From the NCBI RefSeq assembly GCF_013167895.1, contig NZ_BLWC01000001.1, positions 124,001-188,000 on the forward strand: a stretch of 64,000 bases of DNA, read 5' to 3'. The translations under genes and the position numbers were made by a program. Shown piece by piece: positions 16,623-24,893 of this stretch. The number at the start of each line of letters is the position of its first letter. Within the stretch, counting starts at the first letter, position 1. The DNA is from Streptomyces fulvorobeus. Lineage in GTDB: Bacteria; Actinomycetota; Actinomycetes; Streptomycetales; Streptomycetaceae. A model generated the notes under the pieces. It ran no database searches. It was not told where the DNA came from and was given only the letters and a program-made list of their open reading frames with translations.

Positions 16623-17249
16623 TCACCGGGCGGGGCGGGCGTGCACGCTGACGGCGTAGCCGCAGCCTTCGGTATAGGGATCACCGCTCCAGGTGGCACA
16701 GCGCTGCCGCAGTACCAGCCCGGCCTGGGCGCACCAGTGATCGAATTCCGCCAGGGTGACCGGCGGCTCCGGCAGCGGCAGGTGTGCCGCATCCAGTCCC
16801 ATGCCGGTGACCAGCAGACCGCCGGGGCGCAATGCGGCGGACAGCTGCCGTACGACGGTTGACTCGGTGCCGGGGGCCAGCAGGGGGATGACGTTCCCGG
16901 CAGCGAGCACCAGGTCGAAACGTGGCTCCAGGCCGAGGGCGTCCAGACGCGCCAGATCTCCCGGCAGCCACTCCTGTGAGGGGGCGTCACGGCGGGCGAC
17001 GGCCAGCATCGAGGAGTCGATGTCCACCCCGGTGCAGTGATGGCCGAGCTCGGCGAGCCGGATCGCGATTCGGCCGGTGCCGCAGCCGGCGTCGAGTACG
17101 CGGGAAGCGGGCTCCAGCAAGGTGGTGCAGAAGGCGGCCTCGCCGTGGATGTCGTGGCCGGATTCAGCCAGCCGCGCGAAACGCCGGGCGTACTCTTCAC
17201 CAGCTTGTCCGGCGGTCAGTTCGGCCCAGCGGTCTCGTTGTTCAGACAT
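16623..17249 (-). CDS. class I SAM-dependent methyltransferase
   Basis: The 208-residue protein has the Rossmann-type SAM-binding motif I VLDAGCGTGRIA, an acidic motif II residue in CTGVDIDSSML, then FDLVLAAGNVIPLL and LRPGGLLVTG. It belongs to the large methyltransferase family with small-molecule or unknown substrates. ATG 17249 (MSEQRDRW) begins the recognisable homology. It converges on the RiPP operon across a strong terminator, so it is probably a separate unit and not a tailoring enzyme of that peptide, although this is not excluded. Upstream 17250-17665 contains no recognisable gene. Confidence 0.88.
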   Translation of the reverse strand: MSEQRDRWAELTAGQAGEEYARRFARLAESGHDIHGEAAFCTTLLEPASRVLDAGCGTGRIAIRLAELGHHCTGVDIDSSMLAVARRDAPSQEWLPGDLARLDALGLEPRFDLVLAAGNVIPLLAPGTESTVVRQLSAALRPGGLLVTGMGLDAAHLPLPEPPVTLAEFDHWCAQAGLVLRQRCATWSGDPYTEGCGYAVSVHARPAR

Positions 17250-17665
17250 GTTCAGCGTGCTTTCCGGTCGGTCCCGCCCAAGAGGGCAAGGGTGGGAGCG
17301 GTGCCGTCGCCGCTCCCCACGGTCACAGGTACAGCCCTCGCGGGCTGCTTCGAAGGTACGCGGACCGGGGATGATGCCGCCCGGCCCGGCAGCCGCCGAC
17401 GCCAGGGAGAGCGCACCGGCCGCCGACGCGGGTGCCAGGGCGGAGAGCGGGTCGGGAAGCACGCGGGGGCAGCATCGTATCCGCTCCGTTGACGCTCGAC
17501 CCCGGCGCCCGGGGCGGGCCGAGGCGCCGTCGCGGGTCGGACGTCGGGCCCCGCAGGAGGCCGCGCACGGGCCCCTTGGGGAGCCACGAAATAAGGGCGA
17601 GGGAAAGGTGCACTCGGGTATGGGCCTACACCTGGACGGTTCCTCGACATGTCTGCCAGTCTGAT

Positions 17666-17706
17666 GGGCGGTCCGATCGAGTGATCATCTCGATCGGGAG
17701 CCGCCC
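17666..17706. repeat. inverted repeat upstream of the SDR gene
   Basis: CCGATCGAG (17673-17681) and CTCGATCGG (17689-17697) are perfect complements around the spacer TGATCAT, and outer GGGCGG (17666-17671) pairs with CCGCCC (17701-17706). It lies 78 bases before the SDR start. It could be a regulator operator or a factor-independent terminator; the high symmetry of the inner part favours an operator. Confidence 0.45.
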
Positions 17707-17783
17707 CGGCGGCAGCCGGTCATCCCTCCATACTCGTCGGCGGCTGTCGCGGCCGGCGGCTCCCCAACTTCCGCGGAGGACAT

Positions 17784-18647
17784 GTGAGCAAGGTCTGGTT
17801 CATCACCGGGGCTTCACGTGGTTTCGGACGGAGCTGGGCGGAGGCCGCTGTGGCCCGCGGCGACCGGGTCGCGGTAGCGGCCCGGAACGGAGCGGCACTC
17901 CAGGCGTTCGCGGACGAGTGCGGCGACGCCGTGCTGCCCCTTCCGCTGGACATCACCGACCGGGCCGCGGTGTTCGCCGCCGTCGAGCGCGCCCACGCCC
18001 ACTTCGGGCGTCTGGACGTCGTCGTGAACAACGCGGGAGTCGGACACATCGGCTGCGTGGAAGAGGTCACGGAGCACGAGGCGCGGGCCGTCATCGAGGC
18101 CAACATCCTGGGCACTCTGGCCGTCATCCAGGCCGCCCTCCCGCTGCTGCGGGCGCAGGGCGGCGGCCACCTGATCCAGGTGTCGAGCAGCGGTGGGATC
18201 GAGGCGTACCCGGGCATGGGACTCTACTGCGCCACGAAGTGGGCCCTGGAGGGCATGTCGGAAGCGCTGGCCGCGGAGGTCGCGCCGTTCGGCATCAAGG
18301 TCACCGTCCTCGAACCCGGCGGATACGCCACCGGCTGGTTCTCCGCCGCACCGCGCTCCGTGCCGCACCCCGCGTACGGTCCCCTGCACGACGCGCTCGA
18401 TCCGACCCTGACGCCCGACGCCCTGCCGTCTCCCGAAGTCACTGTGCCCGCGCTCTTCGCTCTTGTGGACAGCGTGGACCCGCCGTTGCGACTCCCCCTG
18501 GGGAGCTTCGCCCTCCGCGCGGCCACCGAGGCCGGAGAACGGCGGCTCGACGGCCTGTCCGCGTGGGAAGCCGTCATCCGAGGCGCCGACGGCCTCTCCG
18601 CCACGGACGGGACGCCGCACCCGCAGGAGGCCGGGCAGGGCATATAG
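17784..18647 (+). CDS. SDR family oxidoreductase
   Basis: The 287-residue enzyme is a classical short-chain dehydrogenase/reductase: cofactor motif TGASRGFGRS (residues 8-17), the structural NNAGVGHIG, the catalytic serine region IQVSSSGG and the YxxxK catalytic pair in MGLYCATKWALEGM, followed by VLEPGGYATGWF. The arginine-rich region after the first strand (AVAARN) suggests NADP(H). Substrate cannot be inferred. The start is GTG 17784, with GCGGAGGA upstream; the nearby ATG at 17782 is out of frame. A symmetric repeat at 17666-17706 may regulate it. Confidence 0.93.
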   Translation: MSKVWFITGASRGFGRSWAEAAVARGDRVAVAARNGAALQAFADECGDAVLPLPLDITDRAAVFAAVERAHAHFGRLDVVVNNAGVGHIGCVEEVTEHEARAVIEANILGTLAVIQAALPLLRAQGGGHLIQVSSSGGIEAYPGMGLYCATKWALEGMSEALAAEVAPFGIKVTVLEPGGYATGWFSAAPRSVPHPAYGPLHDALDPTLTPDALPSPEVTVPALFALVDSVDPPLRLPLGSFALRAATEAGERRLDGLSAWEAVIRGADGLSATDGTPHPQEAGQGI

Positions 18648-18766
18648 GGCGGGTGCCGGCGTCCGGCGAGGCCCTGGCCGGCTCGGAGATTCCCCGGGAT
18701 CGCGCCGTACTTGGCACCTCGGGGTGGGCACGCTCTTCGTCGCCCGAGGGCGGGTGCGTCCGACGA

Positions 18767-19396
18767 TCAGCCGGTGAGGAACGCGCGGGCCGCCGCCACC
18801 CCGGCGGTAGCGTCCCAGCCGGCGTGGGGGATGACGGCGGCCACCAGAGCGGCATCGGGCGCTCCGTCAGCCGCGATCAGCGCGTCGACGGACTCCTGGG
18901 ACGGCTCGTGCCCGCCCGGGTCCGCATGGTGCTGGACGGTGGCCACGATCATCTCGCGGGTGCGTCCGTCGCTGAGCGCGGGCAGCCGCACACTGCTGAA
19001 CCCGTCCTCGACGTCGTACTCGGCACGCCGCCACGTACTGCCGTCGAATGCGTAGACGAAGCCGAGGAACGACTCCTCCTCGCGGGCCCTGCGTACGGGC
19101 GGCGCCCACCAGTCGGGGGCGCCGGCCAGCAGGTCGGTCTCCTGCTCCTCGAAGAAGTCGGACGCTTCCGCGTAGAAGGTCTGCGACGTGTCGTAGTCGT
19201 GCCCGAGCAGCACCGCCCGCCCGTCGCCCAGGTGATGGAGGCCGCACCACCTGCCGTCCCCGTCCCCGTAGTGCCACGAGGACCCGTCGGCCCGGCAGCC
19301 GTCACCACGTCCACCTGCCGCCTGGACCGCGGCGAGGGCGGCCCATCGGCCGCGCAGCGACCTCGGTTCTGGAAGATCGAGCTCTGTCAGGGCCAC
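18767..19396 (-). CDS. uncharacterised Streptomyces protein
   Basis: This is a 209-residue acidic, tryptophan-rich protein without signal peptide or membrane segment. It contains GDGRWCGLHHLGDGRAVLLGHDYDTSQTF in its first half (given here only as features: paired histidines and an H-D-Y-D motif) and an alanine-rich helical C-terminus. Codon usage and the conserved look of the aromatic motifs indicate a genuine gene. I do not recognise a named family; similarity to SMI1/KNR4-type immunity folds is possible but not supported by a clear motif. Confidence 0.6.
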   Translation of the reverse strand: MALTELDLPEPRSLRGRWAALAAVQAAGGRGDGCRADGSSWHYGDGDGRWCGLHHLGDGRAVLLGHDYDTSQTFYAEASDFFEEQETDLLAGAPDWWAPPVRRAREEESFLGFVYAFDGSTWRRAEYDVEDGFSSVRLPALSDGRTREMIVATVQHHADPGGHEPSQESVDALIAADGAPDAALVAAVIPHAGWDATAGVAAARAFLTG

Positions 19397-19576
19397 GGCC
19401 GGCTCCTCAGGGTGTCGAGTGACGGGTCAGCTCTCCTGGTTCCCGCGATTCGGCGTTCGTCACGCGTGGTGCGTCCCGACGCCTCAACTCGGGCCAACCG
19501 CCCCCGAAGCGGCCCGTGATGCGGTTGTCCGGTGGAGCGAGGTCTTATCTCCCCTTCAGTGGGTACGGAGATGAGC

Positions 19577-19846
19577 ATGGCTCTCGTGAAGCGTGTTGCT
19601 CTTGCTCCTCGTGCGGTGCGGCAGCTGCGGCGCGTCCGCTCGGTGTACGTGGTGGGGATGCTGCTGTCCGCCCTGGGCGGCCTGCTGTCCTACGACGATC
19701 CGGCGGCGGGCGGGCGGCAGGCGGTGATCGCGGGTGTGTTCGTCGTGGTGTTCGCCGCCCTTCTCACGCTGACCGCGGTGTGGCTGTGGCTGCACCGGCG
19801 GACGGAGCACTGCAGCACGGCGAAGAAGCTCAGCCGGCTCATCTGA
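19577..19846 (+). CDS. small two-helix membrane protein
   Basis: The 89-residue product begins with a basic segment (KRVALAPRAVRQLRRVRS) and has two hydrophobic helices, VYVVGMLLSALGGLLSY and VIAGVFVVVFAALLTLTAVWLWL, with a basic tail. Its orientation would place both ends in the cytoplasm. The ATG at 19577 is chosen because GGAG at 19567-19570 gives a normal spacing, while the ATG at 19571 is too close. No family is recognised. The 370-base stretch after it (19847-20218) has no recognisable gene. Confidence 0.6.
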   Translation: MALVKRVALAPRAVRQLRRVRSVYVVGMLLSALGGLLSYDDPAAGGRQAVIAGVFVVVFAALLTLTAVWLWLHRRTEHCSTAKKLSRLI

Positions 19847-20218
19847 CCTCCGCCTGTCGCTCGGTCCGGCGGACCCCGGCCGGCTTGCCGGCATCCTCAA
19901 GGGCCGCCTCAAGATGCCCGGTACCGGCCGCAACACCTCCACGGCTGCCTCACGGCCACCGTCCTCGCCTTGAGCCACCGACACGATCGAGCCGACCTTG
20001 TGCGTGCGCGTGCGGAGTCAGCATGGCTTGATGTCCCAGCACAGGTCCGACACGGCTCCCAGAAAGCAGGGGGAGTGCGCCCCGGCATTCTCGGCCACCC
20101 GATACCGGGCAGAGAGAACGGTGAGAGGGCCGGGTCCCAGGATGCCCCCTGGTCACTGTGGCCACCACCTTTCCAGGTCGAATGCGGACGTTCGCACCCT
20201 TCCGTCAGGAGAACGCAC

Positions 20219-20818
20219 ATGCGCCTTCGTCGTCTCGTCACCGCCGCCGTTCTCGCGGCCGCCATGGTCGGCTCCACCGCGGCGGTCTCGTCGGCCGATC
20301 CCAAGCCCGATCCGAACGAGAACTACCTCACCGACACTAAGTACGACGCCGTCACCTTCGGTATGAGCAGGCAGCAGGTGGAGGCCCTCATCGGCCCGAG
20401 GCCGCACTGCTCCGGCATCGGAGCCGGCGGCGCCCTGGTGTGCTGGGCGATGAACCAGTTCGTGGATCAGACGGCATCGTTCTCCTTCAACGCCGCCGGC
20501 CAGTTGTACAAGAAGGAGAAGGACTATTCCTTCGCCTACGCCTGGTACACCTACGATCTGCCCCGGACCATGACCAAGACCCAGTACGAGCAGCAGTTCG
20601 CGGTGGGTGACACGCTGGCGGAGGTCAACGCAGCCGTCGCCGGTACGGCATGCACCGACCGGTGGGTCGAGCGCCCCAACTACCCCTCGTCCAGCGGGTG
20701 GAAGACCATGGTCCACTGCATCGGCACCGTCAACGAGTCCTACCCAGAGATCGAGTTCTTCTTCACCGACGGCGTGCTGACGAGTAAGACCTACTCGTCC
20801 CGCAACGACGTCCGCTGA
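20219..20818 (+). CDS. BLIP-like secreted protein (beta-lactamase inhibitor fold)
   Basis: The 199-residue product has a signal peptide (MRLRRLVTAAVLAAAMVG, cleavage after about residue 30). The mature part looks like beta-lactamase inhibitory protein: repeat one YDAVTFGMSRQQVEALIG with a following cysteine, and repeat two YEQQFAVGDTLAEVNAAVAG with another cysteine, each leading to a beta-sheet, and the BLIP-like ending FFFTDGVLTSKTYSS. BLIP from Streptomyces clavuligerus is about 165 residues and inhibits class A beta-lactamases with two tandem domains. Actual inhibitory activity is not predictable, because contact residues are not conserved across the family. The ATG follows CAGGAGAACGC. 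No beta-lactamase gene is in the window. Confidence 0.75.
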   Translation: MRLRRLVTAAVLAAAMVGSTAAVSSADPKPDPNENYLTDTKYDAVTFGMSRQQVEALIGPRPHCSGIGAGGALVCWAMNQFVDQTASFSFNAAGQLYKKEKDYSFAYAWYTYDLPRTMTKTQYEQQFAVGDTLAEVNAAVAGTACTDRWVERPNYPSSSGWKTMVHCIGTVNESYPEIEFFFTDGVLTSKTYSSRNDVR

Positions 20819-20951
20819 CCCGACCGGACCCCTCAGATCCGGAGGTACGCACAGATCCGGATCGCCGTGGGAAGCCACTTCGCCGCATACTCCGCCAGCG
20901 CACCTCGTGCGCGACGCGTTCGAGCACCTGGTCGCCGCCGGTCCGGACACA

Positions 20952-20990
20952 GCACGGCCCCGTGGAGGAGAACTCCGCGGGGCCCGGTGC
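20952..20990. terminator. bidirectional hairpin terminator
   Basis: GGCCCCGTGGAG pairs with CTCCGCGGGGCC (one T-G wobble) and is extended by GCAC/GTGC beyond a two-base bulge. It lies between the convergent BLIP-like gene (ends 20818) and csbD-like gene (ends 21007). Confidence 0.65.
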
Positions 20991-21006
20991 TGGTGCCTGG
21001 AGGACC

Positions 21007-21180
21007 TCAGTCGGTGAGGGTGTCCTTGATCTTCTCCTTGGCCTGACGGGCGTCACCCTTGGCCTGCTCCGCCCGGCCCTCGGCGGTGAGACGCTCGTTG
21101 CCGACCGTGCGCCCAGCGACTTCCTTGATCTTGCCCTTGGCCTGCTCGGTCTTGGCCTGGTTCTTCTCATCGGCAGCCAT
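21007..21180 (-). CDS. CsbD family stress protein
   Basis: A 57-residue, highly charged protein whose repeats AKTEQAKGKIKEVAG and AEQAKGDARQAKEKIKD are diagnostic of the CsbD family (general stress proteins controlled by SigB-type sigma factors in many bacteria; molecular role unknown, probably intrinsically flexible helices). Normal family length is about 55-70 residues, so this is complete. ATG 21180 is preceded by AAGGTG. It is divergent from the DUF2617 operon. Confidence 0.92.
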   Translation of the reverse strand: MAADEKNQAKTEQAKGKIKEVAGRTVGNERLTAEGRAEQAKGDARQAKEKIKDTLTD

Positions 21181-21505
21181 GTCACTCACACCTTGCTGTG
21201 GTCGACGTTTCGGACTCCTCACGCCTAACCGCTGACGCCTCATTCAAACGCGGCCGCAGGGACCTGCCCCCCTGCCGGCACCGGCCCACCACACGATCGC
21301 CGCAGGTCTCCCCCTCGAAATGGGCCATCTGTCCTGTGCCATACTCAGCGCGCTTTGCACTTTCCGATGTCGGGGGACCATTGTTCACGCTGGAGGTTGC
21401 CGTCGTCGGCGCAGTACCCGCCGTCGATGCCGCCCGTAACCGGAAGGGCACACCCCCAGGGCGCCTGCTTCCGGGAGAGCCGATCAGCCGGCCGGGCAGC
21501 GACGC

Positions 21506-21999
21506 ATGAGTGGCATAGCCCTCACGGCCCCGTATCTGGACACCGACGCCGGTCAGCTCTCCTTCACTCTCGGCCGTCCCCTCGCGAGGCACTGGCCGTA
21601 CGCGACCTGACGGTCGGCGGGCTCGATGTGCAGCTCAGACTGCTGGGCGCCTCCCACCAGGTCTTCGCAGGACCGGTCCGGGAGACCGTGGCCTGCCTGC
21701 CTGGCTTCGAGGGCGGTCTCCCGGAGGCAGCGTCACAGGTCTTCGACGACTGGAACTATCAGTTCGGCGCCCGCGTCCAGCAGTTCGACGCAGTGGAGTT
21801 CAGCCAGCAGGTCGAGCGGATCCGCAGCCGCTCGGACGCACACCCGCGAGCGCTGTACGGGATCTTTCCGGGGTCACCCGAAGCACTCACCTCACTGACC
21901 GTCGAGCAGCAGAGCACGGGGCTGAGCTGGCGCACATGGCACACCTACCCGCAGAGCGGCCGGATCGTGGCGACGCACACCCGACTGGAGGCCCGATGA
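21506..21999 (+). pseudogene. DUF2617 family protein, frameshifted
   Basis: The N-terminus from ATG 21506 (APYLDTDAGQLSFTLGRP) and the rest in the next frame (EALAVRDLTVGGLDVQLRLLGASHQVF ... ETVACLPGFEGGLP ... HPRALYGIFPGSPEA ... GLSWRTWHTYPQSG) together make one DUF2617 protein of about 165 residues. Adding one C to the CCCC run at 21578-21581 restores LGRPPREALAVRDL. The family's function is unknown. Its stop overlaps the next gene's start (ATGA at 21996-21999), supporting an operon with DUF4247, DUF350 and aminopropyltransferase genes. Probably a sequencing contraction and not a dead gene. Confidence 0.75.
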
Positions 22000-22400
22000 G
22001 AACTGTCCGACGCATCAGCCTGGTATTTCTCGCCACGGTCGCGCTCGCCGCCTGTTCCAGGGGTTCGGACGGCAGCAACGACGTACCGTCCGGCTGGATC
22101 CGCTCGCAGTACGGCGGCAACAGCAGCGCGGGGTACGTCGACCGCCGCGACGCGACGTCCACGGTCGCGAAGGAGATCACCGGCCACTCCTCGGCCAAGG
22201 GCCGCACCAGCAAAGGTGACATGGTCTTCCTCCGCTACCGGAACGACATCGTCGCGATCACTCCCTACCAGGGCGGCAGCAGGATCGAGATCGACGACTA
22301 CCGCACCGGCTACCACCGCTGGAAGCCGCATCTCCGGTCCGTATGGCCCCATCCGGACAGCGACGCCTTCCGCGGCGGGGGCCCCGGCACCGGCAAGTGA
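21996..22400 (+). CDS. DUF4247 family lipoprotein
   Basis: The 134-residue product starts with MRTVRRISLVFLATVALAAC, a lipoprotein signal whose lipobox LAAC predicts lipidation of C20. The mature part (GGNSSAGYVDRRDATSTVAKEI, then RYRNDIVAITPYQGGSRIEIDDYRTGY) is the DUF4247 pattern. Function is unknown; it should sit on the outer face of the cytoplasmic membrane. It belongs to the conserved actinobacterial string DUF2617-DUF4247-DUF350-aminopropyltransferase, overlapping the first by four bases. Confidence 0.88.
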   Translation: MRTVRRISLVFLATVALAACSRGSDGSNDVPSGWIRSQYGGNSSAGYVDRRDATSTVAKEITGHSSAKGRTSKGDMVFLRYRNDIVAITPYQGGSRIEIDDYRTGYHRWKPHLRSVWPHPDSDAFRGGGPGTGK

Positions 22401-22456
22401 CCACCCGCAGTACACCCGCCCGAATCCCCGGGACGGCATCCCCGAAAGGCAGCATC

Positions 22457-22894
22457 GTGGCAGAGATCTTCGAGTCGGCAGGCGAGGCCCTGCTCTACGG
22501 CCTGGTCGGTTTCGTCGTGATGGCGGTCGGCTTCATCGCACTCGACCTCGCCACCCCCGGCAAGCTCGTCCATGTGGTGTGGACGGAGCGCAACCGCGGC
22601 GCCGCGGTCCTCCTCGCCGGCCAGACCGTGGCCATCGGGTACGTCATCGACCAGTCCATCAGGGCCAGCGAATCCGAGCAGGGCCTCCACTACGGCCTGC
22701 TCAGCACCCTGCTGTACGGCCTGGCCGGCGTCGTGCTGATGACCGTCATCTCCTGCATCGTCGGTCTGCTGACCCCCGGCCGCCTGGGCGCCACCGTGCT
22801 CGACGACCAGGGGGACCGCCCCCACCCGGCCGCCTGGGTCCAGGCAGCCATGTACCTCGGCACGGCCTTCATGGTCGGCGCCGCCGTTTCCTGA
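22457..22894 (+). CDS. DUF350 family membrane protein
   Basis: The 145-residue protein has four hydrophobic helices arranged as a duplicated pair: ALLYGLVGFVVMAVGFIALDL with LVHVVWTERNRGAAVLLAG, then LLYGLAGVVLMTVISCIVGLL and MYLGTAFMVGAAVS. The paired pattern (YGL.G...M, then a D-L/L-L-T-P-G loop) is typical of DUF350, often found beside spermidine-synthase-like proteins. The start is GTG 22457, with GAAAGG upstream. A transport or sensing role is unknown. Confidence 0.88.
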   Translation: MAEIFESAGEALLYGLVGFVVMAVGFIALDLATPGKLVHVVWTERNRGAAVLLAGQTVAIGYVIDQSIRASESEQGLHYGLLSTLLYGLAGVVLMTVISCIVGLLTPGRLGATVLDDQGDRPHPAAWVQAAMYLGTAFMVGAAVS

Positions 22895-22991
22895 ACGACA
22901 CCATGACCACCAGCACTCTGCACCGCCCCGCCGCGACCGAACGCCCGCCGGTGACCTACTCACGGGGGCGCGCTTCCTGCTGCTGCTCTCG

Positions 22992-24497
22992 GTGTTCATC
23001 TGCGCGGCCTGCGGCCTGGTCTACGAACTGGCACTGACGGCGCTGGGCAGTTACCTCATCGGCAACTCCGTGATGCAGACGTCCGTGGTCATCTCCGTCA
23101 TGGTCTTCGCGATGGGTATCGGTTCCCTGGCCGCCAAGCCGCTGCAACGGCGCGCGGTGGGCGCCTTCGCCCTCGTGGAGACGCTGCTCGCGCTCGTCGG
23201 GGGCCTGTCGGTGCTCGTCCTGTACGTGTCGTTCGCCTGGCTACGGGTGTACATGCCGTCCATGGTGGTGGTCACGTTCGCCATCGGTCTCCTCATCGGT
23301 GCCGAGATCCCCCTGCTGATGACGCTGCTTCAGCGGATCCGGCGACAGGAGGCCGGCAGCGCGGTCGCCGACATGTTCGCCGTGGACTACGTCGGAGCGC
23401 TGGTCGGCGGCCTGTGCTTCCCCCTGCTGCTTCTGCCTTCCTTCGGCCAGCTCAGGGGCGCGCTGGTGGTCGGCGCGGTCAACGCCGTGGCCGGTGTCGT
23501 CGTCGTCCTGTGGATCTTCCGCCGCGAGACACGCCGTATCGTGCGCATCACGCTGCTGGCGTCGATGGCCGCCGTCCTCGCCGTACTCGGCACGGTGTAC
23601 GTACTGGCCGACGACATCGAGGTCACCGCGCGACAGCAGCTCTACCGCGACCCGATCGTCCATGCCGAGACCACGCCGTACCAGGACGTCGTCGTCACAC
23701 GGTCCACCGGTTTCACCGGAGAACCCGACACGCGCCTGTTCCTCAACGGCGACCTGCAGTTCTCCTCCGTAGACGAGTACCGCTACCACGAGGCCCTCGT
23801 CCACCCCGCCCTGTCGGGAAAACGGACATCCGTGCTGATCCTGGGCGGCGGTGACGCGCTGGCCCTGCGGGAGGTCCTGCGCTACGACGACGTCGAGGGG
23901 GTGACGCTGGTCGACCTCGATCCGGCGGTGACACGACTCGCCCGCACTTTCGCACCCTTGCTCGAACTCAACGGCCAGGCACTCAGTGATCCGCGTGTCA
24001 CCGTCGTCAACGCCGACGCCTTCACCTGGTTGCGGGACGCCAGGCAGCGCTACGACGCGGTCGTCATCGACTTTCCGGACCCGGACACCGCCGCGCTGGC
24101 CAAGCTCTACTCCGTCGAGTTCTACCACTTGCTCGGCCGCGTCCTGACCCCGGAAAGCCAGGTCGTCGTGCAGGGCGGCTCCCCGTTCTTCGCCCCCAAG
24201 ACCTACTGGTCCATCGCCACCACGATCGGCAGGGCCGGCTACAGGACCACCGCGTACCAGGTGGACGTCCCCAGCTTCGGCAACTGGGGCTACATCCTGG
24301 CCACCCCCGGCGCCGACGGCCCACGGCCGCCACTGCGCCTGGCCGAGAACACCCCGCCCCTGCGCTTCCTGGACGATGCCGTCATCGGCGCCGCCACCGT
24401 CTTCCCCCTGGACCGGCGCCCTCAGAACGTACGCGCGAGCACCCTGATGGATCCCGCGGTACTCGAGTACACCCGCCACGAGTGGCAGAACTACTGA
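22992..24497 (+). CDS. membrane-bound polyamine aminopropyltransferase (spermidine-synthase-like), N-terminus frameshifted
   Basis: The protein has seven N-terminal hydrophobic helices (to residue ~215) and a C-terminal spermidine synthase domain with LILGGGDALALREVLRY (SAM-type binding loop), VTLVDLDPAVTRLA, NADAFTWLRD and the catalytic-region aspartates in DAVVIDFPDPD. The Gln/Tyr region LYRDPIVHAETTPYQDVVVT is also typical. The soluble family transfers aminopropyl groups from decarboxylated SAM; the membrane-fused version's substrate is unproven. The open frame begins at GTG 22992, inside helix 1. The natural start is probably ATG 22903 (MTTSTLHRPA): one extra G in the GGGGG run at 22964-22968 would fuse TYSRGARFLLLLSVF to this frame. 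Confidence 0.85.
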   Translation: MFICAACGLVYELALTALGSYLIGNSVMQTSVVISVMVFAMGIGSLAAKPLQRRAVGAFALVETLLALVGGLSVLVLYVSFAWLRVYMPSMVVVTFAIGLLIGAEIPLLMTLLQRIRRQEAGSAVADMFAVDYVGALVGGLCFPLLLLPSFGQLRGALVVGAVNAVAGVVVVLWIFRRETRRIVRITLLASMAAVLAVLGTVYVLADDIEVTARQQLYRDPIVHAETTPYQDVVVTRSTGFTGEPDTRLFLNGDLQFSSVDEYRYHEALVHPALSGKRTSVLILGGGDALALREVLRYDDVEGVTLVDLDPAVTRLARTFAPLLELNGQALSDPRVTVVNADAFTWLRDARQRYDAVVIDFPDPDTAALAKLYSVEFYHLLGRVLTPESQVVVQGGSPFFAPKTYWSIATTIGRAGYRTTAYQVDVPSFGNWGYILATPGADGPRPPLRLAENTPPLRFLDDAVIGAATVFPLDRRPQNVRASTLMDPAVLEYTRHEWQNY

Positions 24498-24657
24498 GCA
24501 CCGTCAGGCACCCGGGGCCTTGTCACATGCCGTAGTGCCCCCGGAAGGCTGCCCCGCGCGGACCGGCCAGGGAGAAGTTCCATGACGGGCACAGGGACCA
24601 CCGAGACTATTCCCGCGAATTGTGCAGATGTGATGTGAGGTCCCGTCGAGGCACTGG

Positions 24658-24677
24658 GGCGGATATCCCTATCCGCC
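24658..24677. terminator. short hairpin after the aminopropyltransferase operon
   Basis: GGCGGATA (24658-24665) pairs perfectly with TATCCGCC (24670-24677) over the loop TCCC, 160 bases after the operon's last stop and 217 bases before the flavohaemoprotein. It may be a terminator or an operator. The rest of 24498-24893 has no convincing gene; its AT-richer part (24690-24785) probably holds the flavohaemoprotein promoter. Confidence 0.4.
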
Positions 24678-24893
24678 GCGCACCGTGCACAATGACGTGT
24701 CCACTGATCATACTTTCGAAGCTCTGGGTCTGAGCGAAATGGAACGTCCCTCTACGATTGCGAACGTCTTCTTGTCAGCACATCTGCTACGCCTGGTGAC
24801 CTCCGCCCCGCACGGGGCACCTGGCTCCCCCCACGCGGTTCCCGCTCGACGAGTGAGGATGTGCCGCCGCCAGGCACTGTCTGGAGGCCGGTC

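Noticed and set aside
16623..17249. Methyltransferase as a tailoring enzyme of the RiPP pathway
   Set aside because: It is convergent and separated by a strong terminator. It may still be involved but nothing in the sequence supports it.
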